DNA from: Rhizobium esperanzae
GTDB lineage: Bacteria > Pseudomonadota > Alphaproteobacteria > Rhizobiales > Rhizobiaceae
Direction of reading: 5' to 3'
Assembly (NCBI RefSeq): GCF_002204185.1
Contig: NZ_MXPU01000011.1
Coordinates: 162,792-226,791, forward strand
DNA: 64,000 nt
The position numbers and the translations under genes were made by a program. This document shows, piece after piece, positions 24,814 to 33,499 of the stretch (position 1 is the first letter of the stretch; each line of letters begins with the position of its first letter). The notes under the pieces are model-generated. The model made no database searches and was not told the DNA's origin. It worked only from the letters and a program-made list of their open reading frames with translations.

Positions 24814-26748
24814 CTACTGAAGCCCACGCGTCTTAAGCCAGGCCTCTGTTAATTGCCGGAAGCGGTCGGCCATGTCGGCGATCGCCTCCTCGTCGTTCAT
24901 GTTGCCCGAGAGCCAGGCGCGCGCCGGATCGGCAAAGATCGTCCGGCCGACGGCAAAGCCTTTCACGGATGGAGCTGCCAGCGTCGCCTCGAAGCAGGAG
25001 ATCAGCTCGTCGGCGGGCGCTTCGAGCCCGAGAAGCACGATACCACGGCACCATGGATCATTTTTGGCGATGACCGCATCGATCTTCTTCCAGGCTGCGC
25101 CGGAAGCCTGCGGCTCCAGTTTCCACCAGTCCGGCTTGATGCCGAGCGCGTAGAGCTCCTCCAGCGCGGTCGCGATCGTATCGTCGGTGAGCGGTCCGTT
25201 CTTGCCGGCGATGATTTCCACCAGGAGCTCGCGACCGACCTTGCGCGCGGCCTCGAACAGCGTGCGCAGCTTCTCCTGCTGTTCCGTCTTCAATTCGGCC
25301 GGATCATCGGGATGATAGAAGCACAGGCACTTGATGCAATGGCCGAGCGGCCATTCGACAAGCTGTGAGCCGATATCCTGGCTGAATTCGAAGCGCAGCG
25401 GCTTCGAGCCCGGCAGTTCGACAGGCCGGCCGATCCAGGAGAAATTCTTGGTCGCCGCGTCGAAGAAGGCGTCGCGACCGAAACGCTCGTCGATCAGCAT
25501 GCCGTAGCCGTCGCGGCCGTTCGAAACGCGCGCTGCCGCCTCGACCGCCAGCCGCTTGAAGGCGACGATCCTGTCATGGCCGACGCCGAGTTCATCAGCG
25601 ACGCTGACAAGCTGCGAGCGGTGGTCGATCGCCAGCGCCATCAGCAGCGGGATTTCGCCGCGCCGCGTCGATGCCCAGTGAATATGATTGATCGCCTCGT
25701 CCTTGCGCAGCGCCCGATGTTTGCTGCCGGTCTTCAGGAAGAAGTCGAGTTCCGCCCAGGTCGGATATTCCGGCGAGCAGAGCAGGCGGGAGACGGCGAA
25801 GGCGCCGCAGGCATTGGCCCAGGTGGCGCAGGTCTTCAGCGGCTCGTCGCGCAGGAAGCCGCGCAGGAAGCCCGACATGAAGGCGTCGCCGGCGCCGAGC
25901 ACATTGAACACCTCAATCGGGAAGCCCTGGCCGACGATGCCGGCTTCGAGGTCGTCGGCGATCGGCCCGTCATAGACGATGCAGCCCATCGCGCCGCGCT
26001 TGAGCACGATCGTCGCCGGCGTCAGGCGGCGGATCTCCTTCAGCGCGCCGAGCACGTCGTCGGCGCCTGATGCGATCAGGATTTCCTCTTCGGTGCCGAC
26101 GATGAGATCGCAATCGGGCAGCGTTTCCTTCATCTTCGAGGAGACGCGGTCGGATTTCACATAGCGTTCGAAGCCTTCCGCATGGCCGGCAAGCCCCCAG
26201 AGGTTCGGCCGGTAGTCGATGTCGAAGATGACCTTGCGGCCGTTCTCCTTGGCGATGCGGATTGCCTTGCGTTGCGCGGCTTCGGTGTTGGGCCGCGAGA
26301 AATGCGTGCCGGAAACGAGAACCGCGCGCGAGGATTTGATGAAATTTTCGTCGATATCGCCTTCCTCGAGCGCCATGTCGGCACAATCCGAACGATAGAA
26401 GATCATCGGCGACACGCCCTCGGCCTCGACCGCAAGCAGCACCAGCGCCGTCAGCCGTTCCTTGTCGGTGACGATGCCGTCCGTCGCCACGCCCTCGCGC
26501 GCTGCCTGCTCGCGGATGAAGCGTCCCATCTGCTCGTCGCCAACGCGGGTGATGAGGCCGGATTTGAGGCCGAGCCGCGCCGTGCCGATGGCGATATTGG
26601 ACGGGCAGCCGCCGACCGATTTGGCAAAGGAGGCGATATCCTCCAGCCGCGAACCGATCTGCTGGCCGTAAAGATCGACCGAGGAGCGGCCGATGGTGAT
26701 TACATCAAGCGCCGGCTCCGGCTGTGAGCCCGGATTCGATTGTACCAT
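24814..26748 (-). CDS. iolC: 5-dehydro-2-deoxygluconokinase fused to DUF2090 domain
   Basis: A 644-residue fusion. Residues 1-330 are a PfkB-type sugar kinase (DVITIGRSSVDLYGQQ at the start, then GGCPSNIAIGTARLG, and the catalytic FNVLGAGDAFMSGFLRGFL near 290). They phosphorylate 2-deoxy-5-keto-gluconate. Residues 335-644 are a DUF2090 TIM-barrel, related to class I aldolases and thought to act as the IolJ-type aldolase step that gives DHAP and malonate semialdehyde. A separate iolJ is not seen here. The ATG at 26748 has GGGAGG 7 nt upstream. It is the first gene of iolCDEB, and the IolR-type sites lie just before it. Confidence 0.95.
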   Translation of the reverse strand: MVQSNPGSQPEPALDVITIGRSSVDLYGQQIGSRLEDIASFAKSVGGCPSNIAIGTARLGLKSGLITRVGDEQMGRFIREQAAREGVATDGIVTDKERLTALVLLAVEAEGVSPMIFYRSDCADMALEEGDIDENFIKSSRAVLVSGTHFSRPNTEAAQRKAIRIAKENGRKVIFDIDYRPNLWGLAGHAEGFERYVKSDRVSSKMKETLPDCDLIVGTEEEILIASGADDVLGALKEIRRLTPATIVLKRGAMGCIVYDGPIADDLEAGIVGQGFPIEVFNVLGAGDAFMSGFLRGFLRDEPLKTCATWANACGAFAVSRLLCSPEYPTWAELDFFLKTGSKHRALRKDEAINHIHWASTRRGEIPLLMALAIDHRSQLVSVADELGVGHDRIVAFKRLAVEAAARVSNGRDGYGMLIDERFGRDAFFDAATKNFSWIGRPVELPGSKPLRFEFSQDIGSQLVEWPLGHCIKCLCFYHPDDPAELKTEQQEKLRTLFEAARKVGRELLVEIIAGKNGPLTDDTIATALEELYALGIKPDWWKLEPQASGAAWKKIDAVIAKNDPWCRGIVLLGLEAPADELISCFEATLAAPSVKGFAVGRTIFADPARAWLSGNMNDEEAIADMADRFRQLTEAWLKTRGLQ

Positions 26749-26802
26749 GATGTCCTCCCGCTAGATTTTGCGCGGCTTCCAGTGCCTGCGAATGTCAATA
26801 AT

Positions 26803-26816
26803 GAAACATTGGTTCC
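26803..26816. promoter_or_regulatory. Putative IolR operator upstream of iolC
   Basis: GAAACATTGGTTCC fits GGAA-N6-TTCC, the motif I recall for S. meliloti IolR, with one mismatch. It lies 55 bp upstream of the iolC start in the 91-bp iolC/iolR gap, where repression would act. Confidence 0.55.
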
Positions 26817-26832
26817 GATATTTTGTCAATTC

Positions 26833-26846
26833 GGAATGTTTATTCC
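26833..26846. promoter_or_regulatory. Putative IolR operator, perfect half-sites, overlapping iolR stop codon
   Basis: GGAATGTTTATTCC is a perfect GGAA-N6-TTCC. It overlaps the iolR stop codon (26840-26842) and lies 30 bp from the first site, so two repressor dimers could bind together upstream of iolC. Confidence 0.6.
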
Positions 26847-27715
26847 ATTTTCGCTTTTCCAGCTTTGTGATGTTGACGCTTGCGACGCCGCTCGGCGATC
26901 GCAACCGGCAGCGCCATGGTGAGCGCCATCGAGGCCGAAAGCGAGCGGAAGCCGGCGAAATCCGCTTCCGCCACCTCGAACCAATGCGTGGCACAGGCGG
27001 CAAGCGGCGAGAAGGCCGAATCGGTGATCGCAATGACCGGGACGCCGCGGTCGGCTAGCTCCTGACTCTGGCTAAGACTGTCGGCTGCATAGGGCGAGAA
27101 ACTCGCAGCGATCGCCGCATCCCTCGGCGACGCAAACTGCACCGTTTCAAGATCGACTCCGTTCGGCGAGGCGACGATCTGGTGGCGGATGTTGAGCTTG
27201 GAAAATGCGTAGCTCATATGCGCCGTCAGCGGATAGGAACGCCGTTTGGCGATCAGATAGATCGTTTCGGCGGCGGCGAGGATATCCACCGCCTTCGTGA
27301 ACGTCTCGCTCTGCACCGTCGCGGCCAGCCGATTGACTGACTGGTTCGCCGCGGCAATGAATCCGGAGAGTAGATTGGCGTCTTCGTCGTCGCCGCTCGT
27401 TTGCTCCAGCGTGACGAGCCGCTCTTCGTAGCTCAGCGTTCGGTCGCGCAGCCTTTCGCGGAAGATGCTCTGCAGATCGGAAAAGCCTTCATAGCCGAGA
27501 TGATGCGCCAGTCGTACCAGCGTCGACGGCTGGACCTCGGAGGCGGCCGCGATGCTCGCCGTCGTGCCGAAGGCGATCTCGTCGGGATTGCCGAGCGCGA
27601 AAGCGGCGACCTGCGCCAGCCGCTTCGGCATGTTCGCCTTGCGCTCGATGATGGTGCTGCGCAGGCTTTCGAAATCGCGCGGCACGCGCGCGTTCCTTTG
27701 GGGGTCATTATCCAT
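26840..27715 (-). CDS. iolR: RpiR-family repressor of inositol catabolism
   Basis: A 291-residue RpiR regulator. The N-terminal helix-turn-helix (about residues 40-80: AAFALGNPDEIAFGTTASIAAASEVQPSTLVRLAHHLGY) is followed by a SIS sugar-phosphate-binding domain (about 125-265) with IYLIAKRRSYPLTAHMSYAF and GVPVIAITDSAFSPLA. IolR in S. meliloti represses the iol genes until an inositol-derived intermediate binds. Here it lies between iolC and the divergent dehydrogenase gene. GGAA-N6-TTCC-like sites occur at both ends, one of them over its own stop codon, consistent with autoregulation. The ATG is at 27715. Confidence 0.92.
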   Translation of the reverse strand: MDNDPQRNARVPRDFESLRSTIIERKANMPKRLAQVAAFALGNPDEIAFGTTASIAAASEVQPSTLVRLAHHLGYEGFSDLQSIFRERLRDRTLSYEERLVTLEQTSGDDEDANLLSGFIAAANQSVNRLAATVQSETFTKAVDILAAAETIYLIAKRRSYPLTAHMSYAFSKLNIRHQIVASPNGVDLETVQFASPRDAAIAASFSPYAADSLSQSQELADRGVPVIAITDSAFSPLAACATHWFEVAEADFAGFRSLSASMALTMALPVAIAERRRKRQHHKAGKAKME

Positions 27716-27733
27716 GCTTGCAGCTCAAGGTAT

Positions 27734-27747
27734 GAAACAAATATTCC
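27734..27747. promoter_or_regulatory. Putative IolR operator upstream of iolR
   Basis: GAAACAAATATTCC, 19 bp upstream of the iolR start, matches the same operator with one base different. Its position fits negative autoregulation. Confidence 0.5.
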
Positions 27748-27876
27748 ATATTGCCGAGCATAGACGATTTCAAACGATGCGCCTAATTGTTTTTAATCGC
27801 CTGTAATTGAAGGGTTTTGGACAAATCGCGCCGAGAGAATGAAAGTCATCTGCTTGCGACGGTCTCTTGTCAAAAT

Positions 27877-27890
27877 GGTCCAAATATTCC
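27877..27890. promoter_or_regulatory. Putative IolR operator upstream of the IolY-like gene
   Basis: GGTCCAAATATTCC lies 34 bp upstream of the dehydrogenase start and shares CAAATATTCC with the iolR site. The left half-site is weaker (GGTC), so repression here may be looser. Confidence 0.45.
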
Positions 27891-27923
27891 AAAAATCCGC
27901 GCGCAGCTCTGGAGGAGACGGAA

Positions 27924-29039
27924 ATGAAGCCACTTGGCATCGGTTTGATCGGCACCGGTTATATGGGCAAGTGCCACGCGCTGGCCTGGAATGCGGTGAA
28001 GACCGTGTTCGGCGATGTCCAGCGTCCGCGGCTCGTGCATCTGGCTGAAGCCAATGCCGGGCTTGCCGAGGCCCGTGCCGGCGAGTTCGGCTTCGAGAAG
28101 GCAACGGCCGACTGGCGGGCGCTGATCGCCGACCCCGAGGTCGACGTCGTTTCCGTCACCACGCCCAACCAGTTCCATGCCGAGATGGCGATCGCGGCAC
28201 TGGAAGCCGGCAAGCATGTCTGGTGTGAGAAGCCGATGGCGCCCGCCTATGCCGATGCCGAGCGCATGCTGGCGACGGCGGAACGATCAGGCAAGGTTGC
28301 CGCTCTGGGCTATAATTACATTCAGAATCCCATCATGCGGCACATCAGGACGCTCGTCGGCGACGGCGTCATCGGTACGGTCAATCATGTCCGCGTCGAA
28401 ATGGACGAGGATTTCATGGCCGATCCCGACGTCTTCTTTTATTGGAAGAGCGAGCTTTCCGCCGGCTATGGTGCGCTTGATGATTTCGCCGTGCACCCCT
28501 TGTCGTTGCTCTGGTATCTTTTCGGCCATGTCGAGGCGGTCATAACGGACATGGTGAAGCCCTATGCCGACCGTCCGCTCAGCGAGGGTGGTCGCCGTGC
28601 CGTCGAAAATCACGATGCCGCCAACGTGCTGATGCGGGTCGGCGGCGGCATCTCCGCCGTGTTGATGGCGAATCGCGCCGCCTGGGGTCGCAAGGGGCGC
28701 ATCGCCCTGCAGATTTACGGCTCGAAAGGCTCGATTCTCTATGACCAGGAGCGAATGAACGAGTTTGAACTCTATCAGGCAGAAGGGCCTGGTTCGGAGC
28801 AGGGCTTCCGCAAGATACTGGCGGCGCCTGCCCATCGGCCCTATGATCGCTTCATCCCGGCTCCCGGCCATGGCCTCGGCTTCAATGATCTGAAGATCAT
28901 CGAGTGCCGCGAGCTGATCCGGGCAATATCAGGCGAGCCGTCGTCGATCGTGACATTTAAAGACGGTCTCAGGATAGAGAAGTCGGTGCATGCCATGGCA
29001 CAGTCATTCCACGAGCGTCGCTGGATCGAGATCGGCTGA
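27924..29039 (+). CDS. Gfo/Idh/MocA oxidoreductase, IolY-like scyllo/myo-inositol dehydrogenase
   Basis: A 371-residue NAD(P)-dependent dehydrogenase. An N-terminal Rossmann fold (IGLIGTGYMGKCHALAW) is followed by EKPMAPAYADAERM near residue 97, the EKP motif typical of the family, and a C-terminal alpha/beta domain with DDFAVHPLSLLWYLFG near 190, where the catalytic His lies. In S. meliloti a gene of this family (IolY, SMc01163) sits beside iolR and oxidises scyllo-inositol. The same order and an IolR-type site here support that. The start is at 27924 with GGAGGAGACGGAA upstream; the frame is open 19 codons further. It is divergent from iolR. Confidence 0.85.
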   Translation: MKPLGIGLIGTGYMGKCHALAWNAVKTVFGDVQRPRLVHLAEANAGLAEARAGEFGFEKATADWRALIADPEVDVVSVTTPNQFHAEMAIAALEAGKHVWCEKPMAPAYADAERMLATAERSGKVAALGYNYIQNPIMRHIRTLVGDGVIGTVNHVRVEMDEDFMADPDVFFYWKSELSAGYGALDDFAVHPLSLLWYLFGHVEAVITDMVKPYADRPLSEGGRRAVENHDAANVLMRVGGGISAVLMANRAAWGRKGRIALQIYGSKGSILYDQERMNEFELYQAEGPGSEQGFRKILAAPAHRPYDRFIPAPGHGLGFNDLKIIECRELIRAISGEPSSIVTFKDGLRIEKSVHAMAQSFHERRWIEIG

Positions 29040-29126
29040 ATGTAAGAAGCCGCTTTCCGTTGACGGCGCATGGGGCAGGGGATAGGCCTTGGCGTAAGTG
29101 TCGAGCCTGGTTTTAGGAGTGAGATC

Positions 29127-30344
29127 GTGACGGATAGAGTGGTGATCATCGGCGCGGGACAGGCGGGCTTCGCCTTGGCGGCCAAACTGCGTGCTTTGAA
29201 GGATACGCGCCCGATCACCCTCATCGGCGCCGAGGATGTGGCTCCCTATCAGCGTCCGCCGCTTTCGAAGAAATATCTGCTCGGTGAAATGAGCTTCGAC
29301 CGCCTGCTGTTCCGCCCGGAACACTGGTATGCCGACAACGATGTCGATCTTCGCCTTTCGACCTGGGCCGAGGAGATCAAGCGGGACAGCAAGCAAGTTC
29401 TGCTGCAGGACGGCTCCGTTCTCGACTACGGCACCCTGGTGCTCGCCACCGGCTCAACGCCGCGCCGGCTGCCGGCCGCAATCGGCGGCGATCTCGAAGG
29501 CGTCTATGTCGCCCGCGATAAGCGCGATGCCGATCTGCTCGCCGATGAAATGCGCCCCGGTCGTCGCGTCCTCATCATCGGCGGCGGTTACATCGGCCTC
29601 GAGGCTGCGGCCGTCGCCCGCCATCGTGGTCTCGAAGTCACGGTCATCGAAATGGCCGATCGCATCCTGCAGCGTGTCGCGGCGAAGGAAACGGCCGACC
29701 TCATGCGCGCCATCCACGAGAGCCACGACGTGGTGATCCGCGAGAAGACCGGCCTGAAACATCTGATCGGCAAGGATGGCCGGGTCTCCGGCGCCGCCCT
29801 TTCCGACGACTCGGTCATCGATGTCGATTTCGTCGTCGTCGGTATCGGCGTCGTGCCGAACGACCAGCTTGCCAAGGAAGCCGGCCTCGAGGTCGCCAAC
29901 GGCATCCTCGTCGATGAATACGCCCGCACCTCCGATCCAGCTATCTTTGCGGCCGGCGATTGCGCCGCACTTCCATGGCAGGGTGGGCGCATCAGGCTCG
30001 AATCGGTGCAGAACGCCGTCGACCAGGCCGAAGCTGCGGCAGCTCTCATCGCCGGAGGCGACGAGCCCTATGAGCCGAAGCCTTGGTTCTGGTCCGACCA
30101 ATACGACGTCAAACTCCAGATCGCGGGGTTCAATCTCGGTTATGACGCCACGCTTTTGCGTCCGGGCGCCCGCGAAGGGGCTCATTCGATCTGGTACTTC
30201 AGGGAGGGCCAGCTGATCGCTGTCGATGCGATCAATGACGCGAAAGCTTATGTGACCGGCAAGAAGCTACTGGAATCCGGAACCAATCCCGATCGAGCGA
30301 TCCTCGCCGACCCCTCGGCCGATCTCAAGAGCCTATTGAGCTGA
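29127..30344 (+). CDS. NAD(P)/FAD-dependent ferredoxin reductase (putidaredoxin-reductase-like)
   Basis: A 405-residue flavoprotein. The N-terminal FAD motif VVIIGAGQAGFALAAKLR, RPPLSKKYL near residue 45, the central NAD motif VLIIGGGYIGLEAAAVARHRG near 150 and IFAAGDCAALP near 275 are in normal order. The C-terminal dimer domain resembles rhodocoxin or putidaredoxin reductases, which pass electrons from NAD(P)H to a [2Fe-2S] ferredoxin. I chose the GTG at 29127 because GGAGTGAG lies 6 nt upstream; the frame is open 19 codons further. No ferredoxin or P450 gene is nearby, so the partner is unknown. Confidence 0.88.
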   Translation: MTDRVVIIGAGQAGFALAAKLRALKDTRPITLIGAEDVAPYQRPPLSKKYLLGEMSFDRLLFRPEHWYADNDVDLRLSTWAEEIKRDSKQVLLQDGSVLDYGTLVLATGSTPRRLPAAIGGDLEGVYVARDKRDADLLADEMRPGRRVLIIGGGYIGLEAAAVARHRGLEVTVIEMADRILQRVAAKETADLMRAIHESHDVVIREKTGLKHLIGKDGRVSGAALSDDSVIDVDFVVVGIGVVPNDQLAKEAGLEVANGILVDEYARTSDPAIFAAGDCAALPWQGGRIRLESVQNAVDQAEAAAALIAGGDEPYEPKPWFWSDQYDVKLQIAGFNLGYDATLLRPGAREGAHSIWYFREGQLIAVDAINDAKAYVTGKKLLESGTNPDRAILADPSADLKSLLS

Positions 30345-30531
30345 GTCGGCGAGCGCGCGCGCAAGGCGTGTGCGCTCGATGGATCGATCGGCCGAGCTTT
30401 TGGGGCAGACGCAGACGAGCGATTGTTCTCGTCCGTCCGTCAAAAGCCGAAACGCCGGCCCTGCATTTCTTCTGGTGAAAACTCAAAAAACCCTTGCATT
30501 CACAGACCGCTCACCCTAGTTAGGCGGCACC

Positions 30532-30622
30532 GGAGAGGTGGCCGAGTGGTCGAAGGCGCTCCCCTGCTAAGGGAGTATACGTCAAAAGCGTATCGTGGGT
30601 TCGAATCCCATCTTCTCCGCCA
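30532..30622 (+). tRNA. tRNA-Ser(GCU)
   Basis: A complete class II tRNA. The acceptor stem GGAGAGG/CTTCTCC is intact, the anticodon stem CTCCC/GGGAG encloses CTGCTAA with anticodon GCT at 30566-30568, and a long variable arm and the GGTTCGAATCC T-loop follow. The encoded CCA is at 30620-30622. It reads AGC and AGU serine codons. It lies between the reductase and ropA, on the plus strand. Confidence 0.97.
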
Positions 30623-31177
30623 CTTTGATTTCCACCGCATATCTCTGGTCTCAACTTCCGTCGGCGAATCACGGTCGCTTAATCGGCTAGCCCTGCCAGT
30701 CGCGCGCGAGGGAGAATTGCTTCGAAGAGAGAGAATCGCTCGCGGGAATCACGTCCCGCGCTTCTGCCCTTAGGAGCGGATCGGTGAACGTCCGGTTACG
30801 CTTTCGGGAACTGCCATCTCTCCCGCAATAGCCTGAACTTGTCAAAAACGTGTCCCAAATGCGTCGAAAGGCGCATGTCCATCTCTTTGTTTGGCTGGCC
30901 TAAGCTGCGGCAAAATCAGGATTTTCTTAACAAAGCATAAAGGAAATCGGGGCCGGTTGCCCGACTTGTGTCCTTTCGGCAACAGAGTATCGGGAAGGCT
31001 CCCGCAAACCACCCATTCGAGTAAGTTGGTGATTGCGTGACGGCCGCCGTCTTGTATTTTCACCCTCGGAAGCAAGGGCGACGGATCGTCCACTTCTTGA
31101 AACACGGGGATGGGGCAGGGAACGCTGCTCAGCGAAAGATCTCAAACCCGATCGAAACTTTGAATTGGAGGTCATTT
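30623..31177. other. Long leader/promoter region before ropA
   Basis: Some 555 bp between the tRNA and ropA. ORFs on either strand here are short and not protein-like. Immediately before the gene, TTGGAGG provides the ribosome site. RopA-type genes are often strongly transcribed and medium-controlled, so the stretch could hold a promoter and a structured leader, but I recognise no specific motif. Confidence 0.4.
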
Positions 31178-32203
31178 ATGAACATCAAGAGCCTTCTTCT
31201 CGGCTCCGCTGCTGCTCTCGCAGTAGTTTCCGGTGCTCAGGCTGCTGACGCTATCGTTGCTGCCGAGCCGGAACCGGTTGAATATGTTCGCGTCTGCGAC
31301 GCTTACGGCACCGGCTACTTCTACATCCCGGGCACGGAAACCTGCCTCAAGATCGAAGGCTACATCCGTTTCCAGGTCAACGTTGGCGATCGGGTTGGCA
31401 ATTCGCTGACGCGTGCTAACGACTCCGACTGGGATGCTGTTACTCGCGGCCAGGTTCAGTTCACCGCCAAGAGCGACACCGAATACGGTCCGCTGACCGG
31501 CGTCATCGTCATGCAGTTCAATGCTGACAATGCCACCGACCAGAACGCCAAGCTCGACTCCGCTTACCTCGACATCGCCGGCTTCCGCGCTGGTCTCTTC
31601 TACAGCTGGTGGGACGACGGCCTCTCCGGCGAAACCGACGATATCGGTTCTCCGGTAACGCTGCATAACTCCATCCGTTATCAGTACGAAACCGACGCCT
31701 TCTACGCTGGCATCAGCGTCGACGAACTCGAAGACGGCTTCTTCAAGTCTGACGAAGATCCGAACAACGTCGGCGTTGCCGTCGGCCTCGGCGGCAAGGG
31801 TGGTATCTTCAGCTACCAGATCACTGCCGGCTACGACGTCGACAACGAAGAAGGCGCTATCCGTGCAATGGGTACGGTTGACATCGGTCCCGGCACGCTC
31901 GGCCTCGCAGCCGTCTACGCCACCGGCCCGAGCTCCTACTACACCGCAGCTGAATGGGCGATCGCTGCCGAATACGCCATCAAGGCAACCGACAAGCTCA
32001 AGATCACCCCCGGCGTCCAGTACTACAGCGACTACGGTGTTGACGGCAACGACTTCGCCGACGGCGATGCCTGGAAGGTTGGTCTGACGGTTGATTACCA
32101 GATCGTCGACAACTTCTACGCCAAGGCTTCGGTTCAGTATCTCGATCCGGAAGACGGCGACGACTCCACCTCGGGCTACTTCCGCCTGCAGCGTTCGTTC
32201 TAA
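31178..32203 (+). CDS. ropA: Outer membrane porin, RopA family
   Basis: A 341-residue porin. A signal peptide (MNIKSLLLGSAAALAVVSGAQA, cut after AQA) precedes a 16-strand-type barrel with CDAYGTGYFYIPGTETCLKIEGYIRFQV near the start and a C-terminal strand ending RLQRSF, whose final Phe is the sorting signal for the outer membrane. CDAYG...GTETC is a family hallmark. Codons are dominated by the preferred Rhizobium set (for example CTC, GGC, AAC), as for an abundant protein. The ATG at 31178 has TTGGAGG 7 nt upstream, and a clear terminator follows. Confidence 0.95.
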   Translation: MNIKSLLLGSAAALAVVSGAQAADAIVAAEPEPVEYVRVCDAYGTGYFYIPGTETCLKIEGYIRFQVNVGDRVGNSLTRANDSDWDAVTRGQVQFTAKSDTEYGPLTGVIVMQFNADNATDQNAKLDSAYLDIAGFRAGLFYSWWDDGLSGETDDIGSPVTLHNSIRYQYETDAFYAGISVDELEDGFFKSDEDPNNVGVAVGLGGKGGIFSYQITAGYDVDNEEGAIRAMGTVDIGPGTLGLAAVYATGPSSYYTAAEWAIAAEYAIKATDKLKITPGVQYYSDYGVDGNDFADGDAWKVGLTVDYQIVDNFYAKASVQYLDPEDGDDSTSGYFRLQRSF

Positions 32204-32230
32204 TCTGGTTTGACTTCGGTCGATCAGGAA

Positions 32231-32256
32231 AGCCCGGCTCTCGAGCCGGGCTTTTT
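32231..32256 (+). terminator. Rho-independent terminator of ropA
   Basis: AGCCCGGCT (32231-32239), loop CTCG, AGCCGGGCT (32244-32252), then a T-run to 32256. It lies 27 bp after the ropA stop. Confidence 0.92.
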
Positions 32257-32356
32257 GTCTTGTGCAGGGTAGTGTTTGAATCCCGCAGCCCTCGGAAGCG
32301 AGACGATCGCACGATCGCGGAGCCCACCATGTCGTGGTGGCCGGCGACAGATCACC

Positions 32357-33448
32357 TTAGGCATAGGCAAAACCCTTGGTTACGCTCACCGCCGGAACAT
32401 TTCGTGCCATGACTTTCAGATCCTCGCGGACCATCTCCGTAACCAGCTGATCAAGACTGGTCTCGTGTTTCCAGCCAAGCTTCGTATGCGCCTTCGTCGG
32501 ATCACCGATCAGAAGGTCAACTTCAGTCGGGCGGAAATAAGCCGGATCGATTTCCACCACGCACCGACCGGATGCCTTGTCATACCCCTTTTCCTCAACT
32601 CCGGTCCCACGCCAATCAATCGGCATGCCCACCTTGGCAAAGGCCTTGTCGACAAAGGCACGGACCGAGTGCGTTTCACCGGTTGCAAGGACATAGTCCT
32701 CCGGTTCGTCCTGTTGCAGCATCAGCCACATCCCACGGACATATTCGCGCGCATGTCCCCAGTCGCGCTGTGCATCCAAATTGCCGAGATAGAGCCTTTC
32801 CTGCAGTCCAAGATGGATCGCAGCCGCCGCCCGAGTGATTTTACGCGTCACGAATGTTTCGCCGCGAATCGGACTTTCATGATTGAACAAGATGCCGTTC
32901 GAGGCGTGCATGCCATATGCCTCGCGATAGTTGACCACGATCCAATAGGCGTAGAGCTTGGCCGCTGCGTAGGGTGATCGAGGGTAGAAAGGCGTCGTTT
33001 CGCTTTGCGGAACTTCCTGCACTTTGCCGTAGAGTTCCGAGGTGGACGCTTGATAGAAGCGAGTCTTCCTGGTCAGTCCCAGGAGGCGAATTGCTTCAAG
33101 CAGCCGAAGTGTGCCGGTTCCATCCGCGTTGGCCGTATATTCCGGCGTCTCGAAGGAGACTTGAACGTGGCTCTGTGCTGCGAGGTTATAGATCTCGTCC
33201 GGCTGCGTTTCCTGAACGACACGGATGAGGTTCGTTGAATCGGTCATGTCCCCGAAATGCAAGATGAACCGGGGATTCTCGACATGGGGATCCTCGTATA
33301 GATGCTCGATGCGGCTGGTGTTGAACGACGATGAGCGTCGCTTGAGGCCGTGAACAATATAACCCTTCTCCAAGAGAAACTCGGCCAGGTAAGCACCGTC
33401 CTGACCTGTTATACCCGTAATCAACGCAACCTTGTTTTTATTCTTCAC
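32357..33448 (-). CDS. gmd: GDP-mannose 4,6-dehydratase
   Basis: A 363-residue SDR enzyme. ITGITGQDGAYLAEFLL holds the NADP motif, and YAAAKLYAYWI near residue 160 supplies the YxxxK catalytic pair with the preceding Ser/Thr (STSELYG near 133). It makes GDP-4-keto-6-deoxymannose for GDP-fucose, GDP-rhamnose or related 6-deoxyhexoses. No fcl/rmd-type reductase is seen next to it, so the final sugar depends on a gene elsewhere. It starts at a GTG (33448) with GGAG 8 nt upstream. It is the first gene of the polysaccharide locus, downstream of the BY-kinase gene. Confidence 0.95.
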   Translation of the reverse strand: MKNKNKVALITGITGQDGAYLAEFLLEKGYIVHGLKRRSSSFNTSRIEHLYEDPHVENPRFILHFGDMTDSTNLIRVVQETQPDEIYNLAAQSHVQVSFETPEYTANADGTGTLRLLEAIRLLGLTRKTRFYQASTSELYGKVQEVPQSETTPFYPRSPYAAAKLYAYWIVVNYREAYGMHASNGILFNHESPIRGETFVTRKITRAAAAIHLGLQERLYLGNLDAQRDWGHAREYVRGMWLMLQQDEPEDYVLATGETHSVRAFVDKAFAKVGMPIDWRGTGVEEKGYDKASGRCVVEIDPAYFRPTEVDLLIGDPTKAHTKLGWKHETSLDQLVTEMVREDLKVMARNVPAVSVTKGFAYA

Positions 33449-33499
33449 TACGGTCTCCGTAATTTGTTTCGCGGAACCAGATGTGAATGCACTCCCGGT

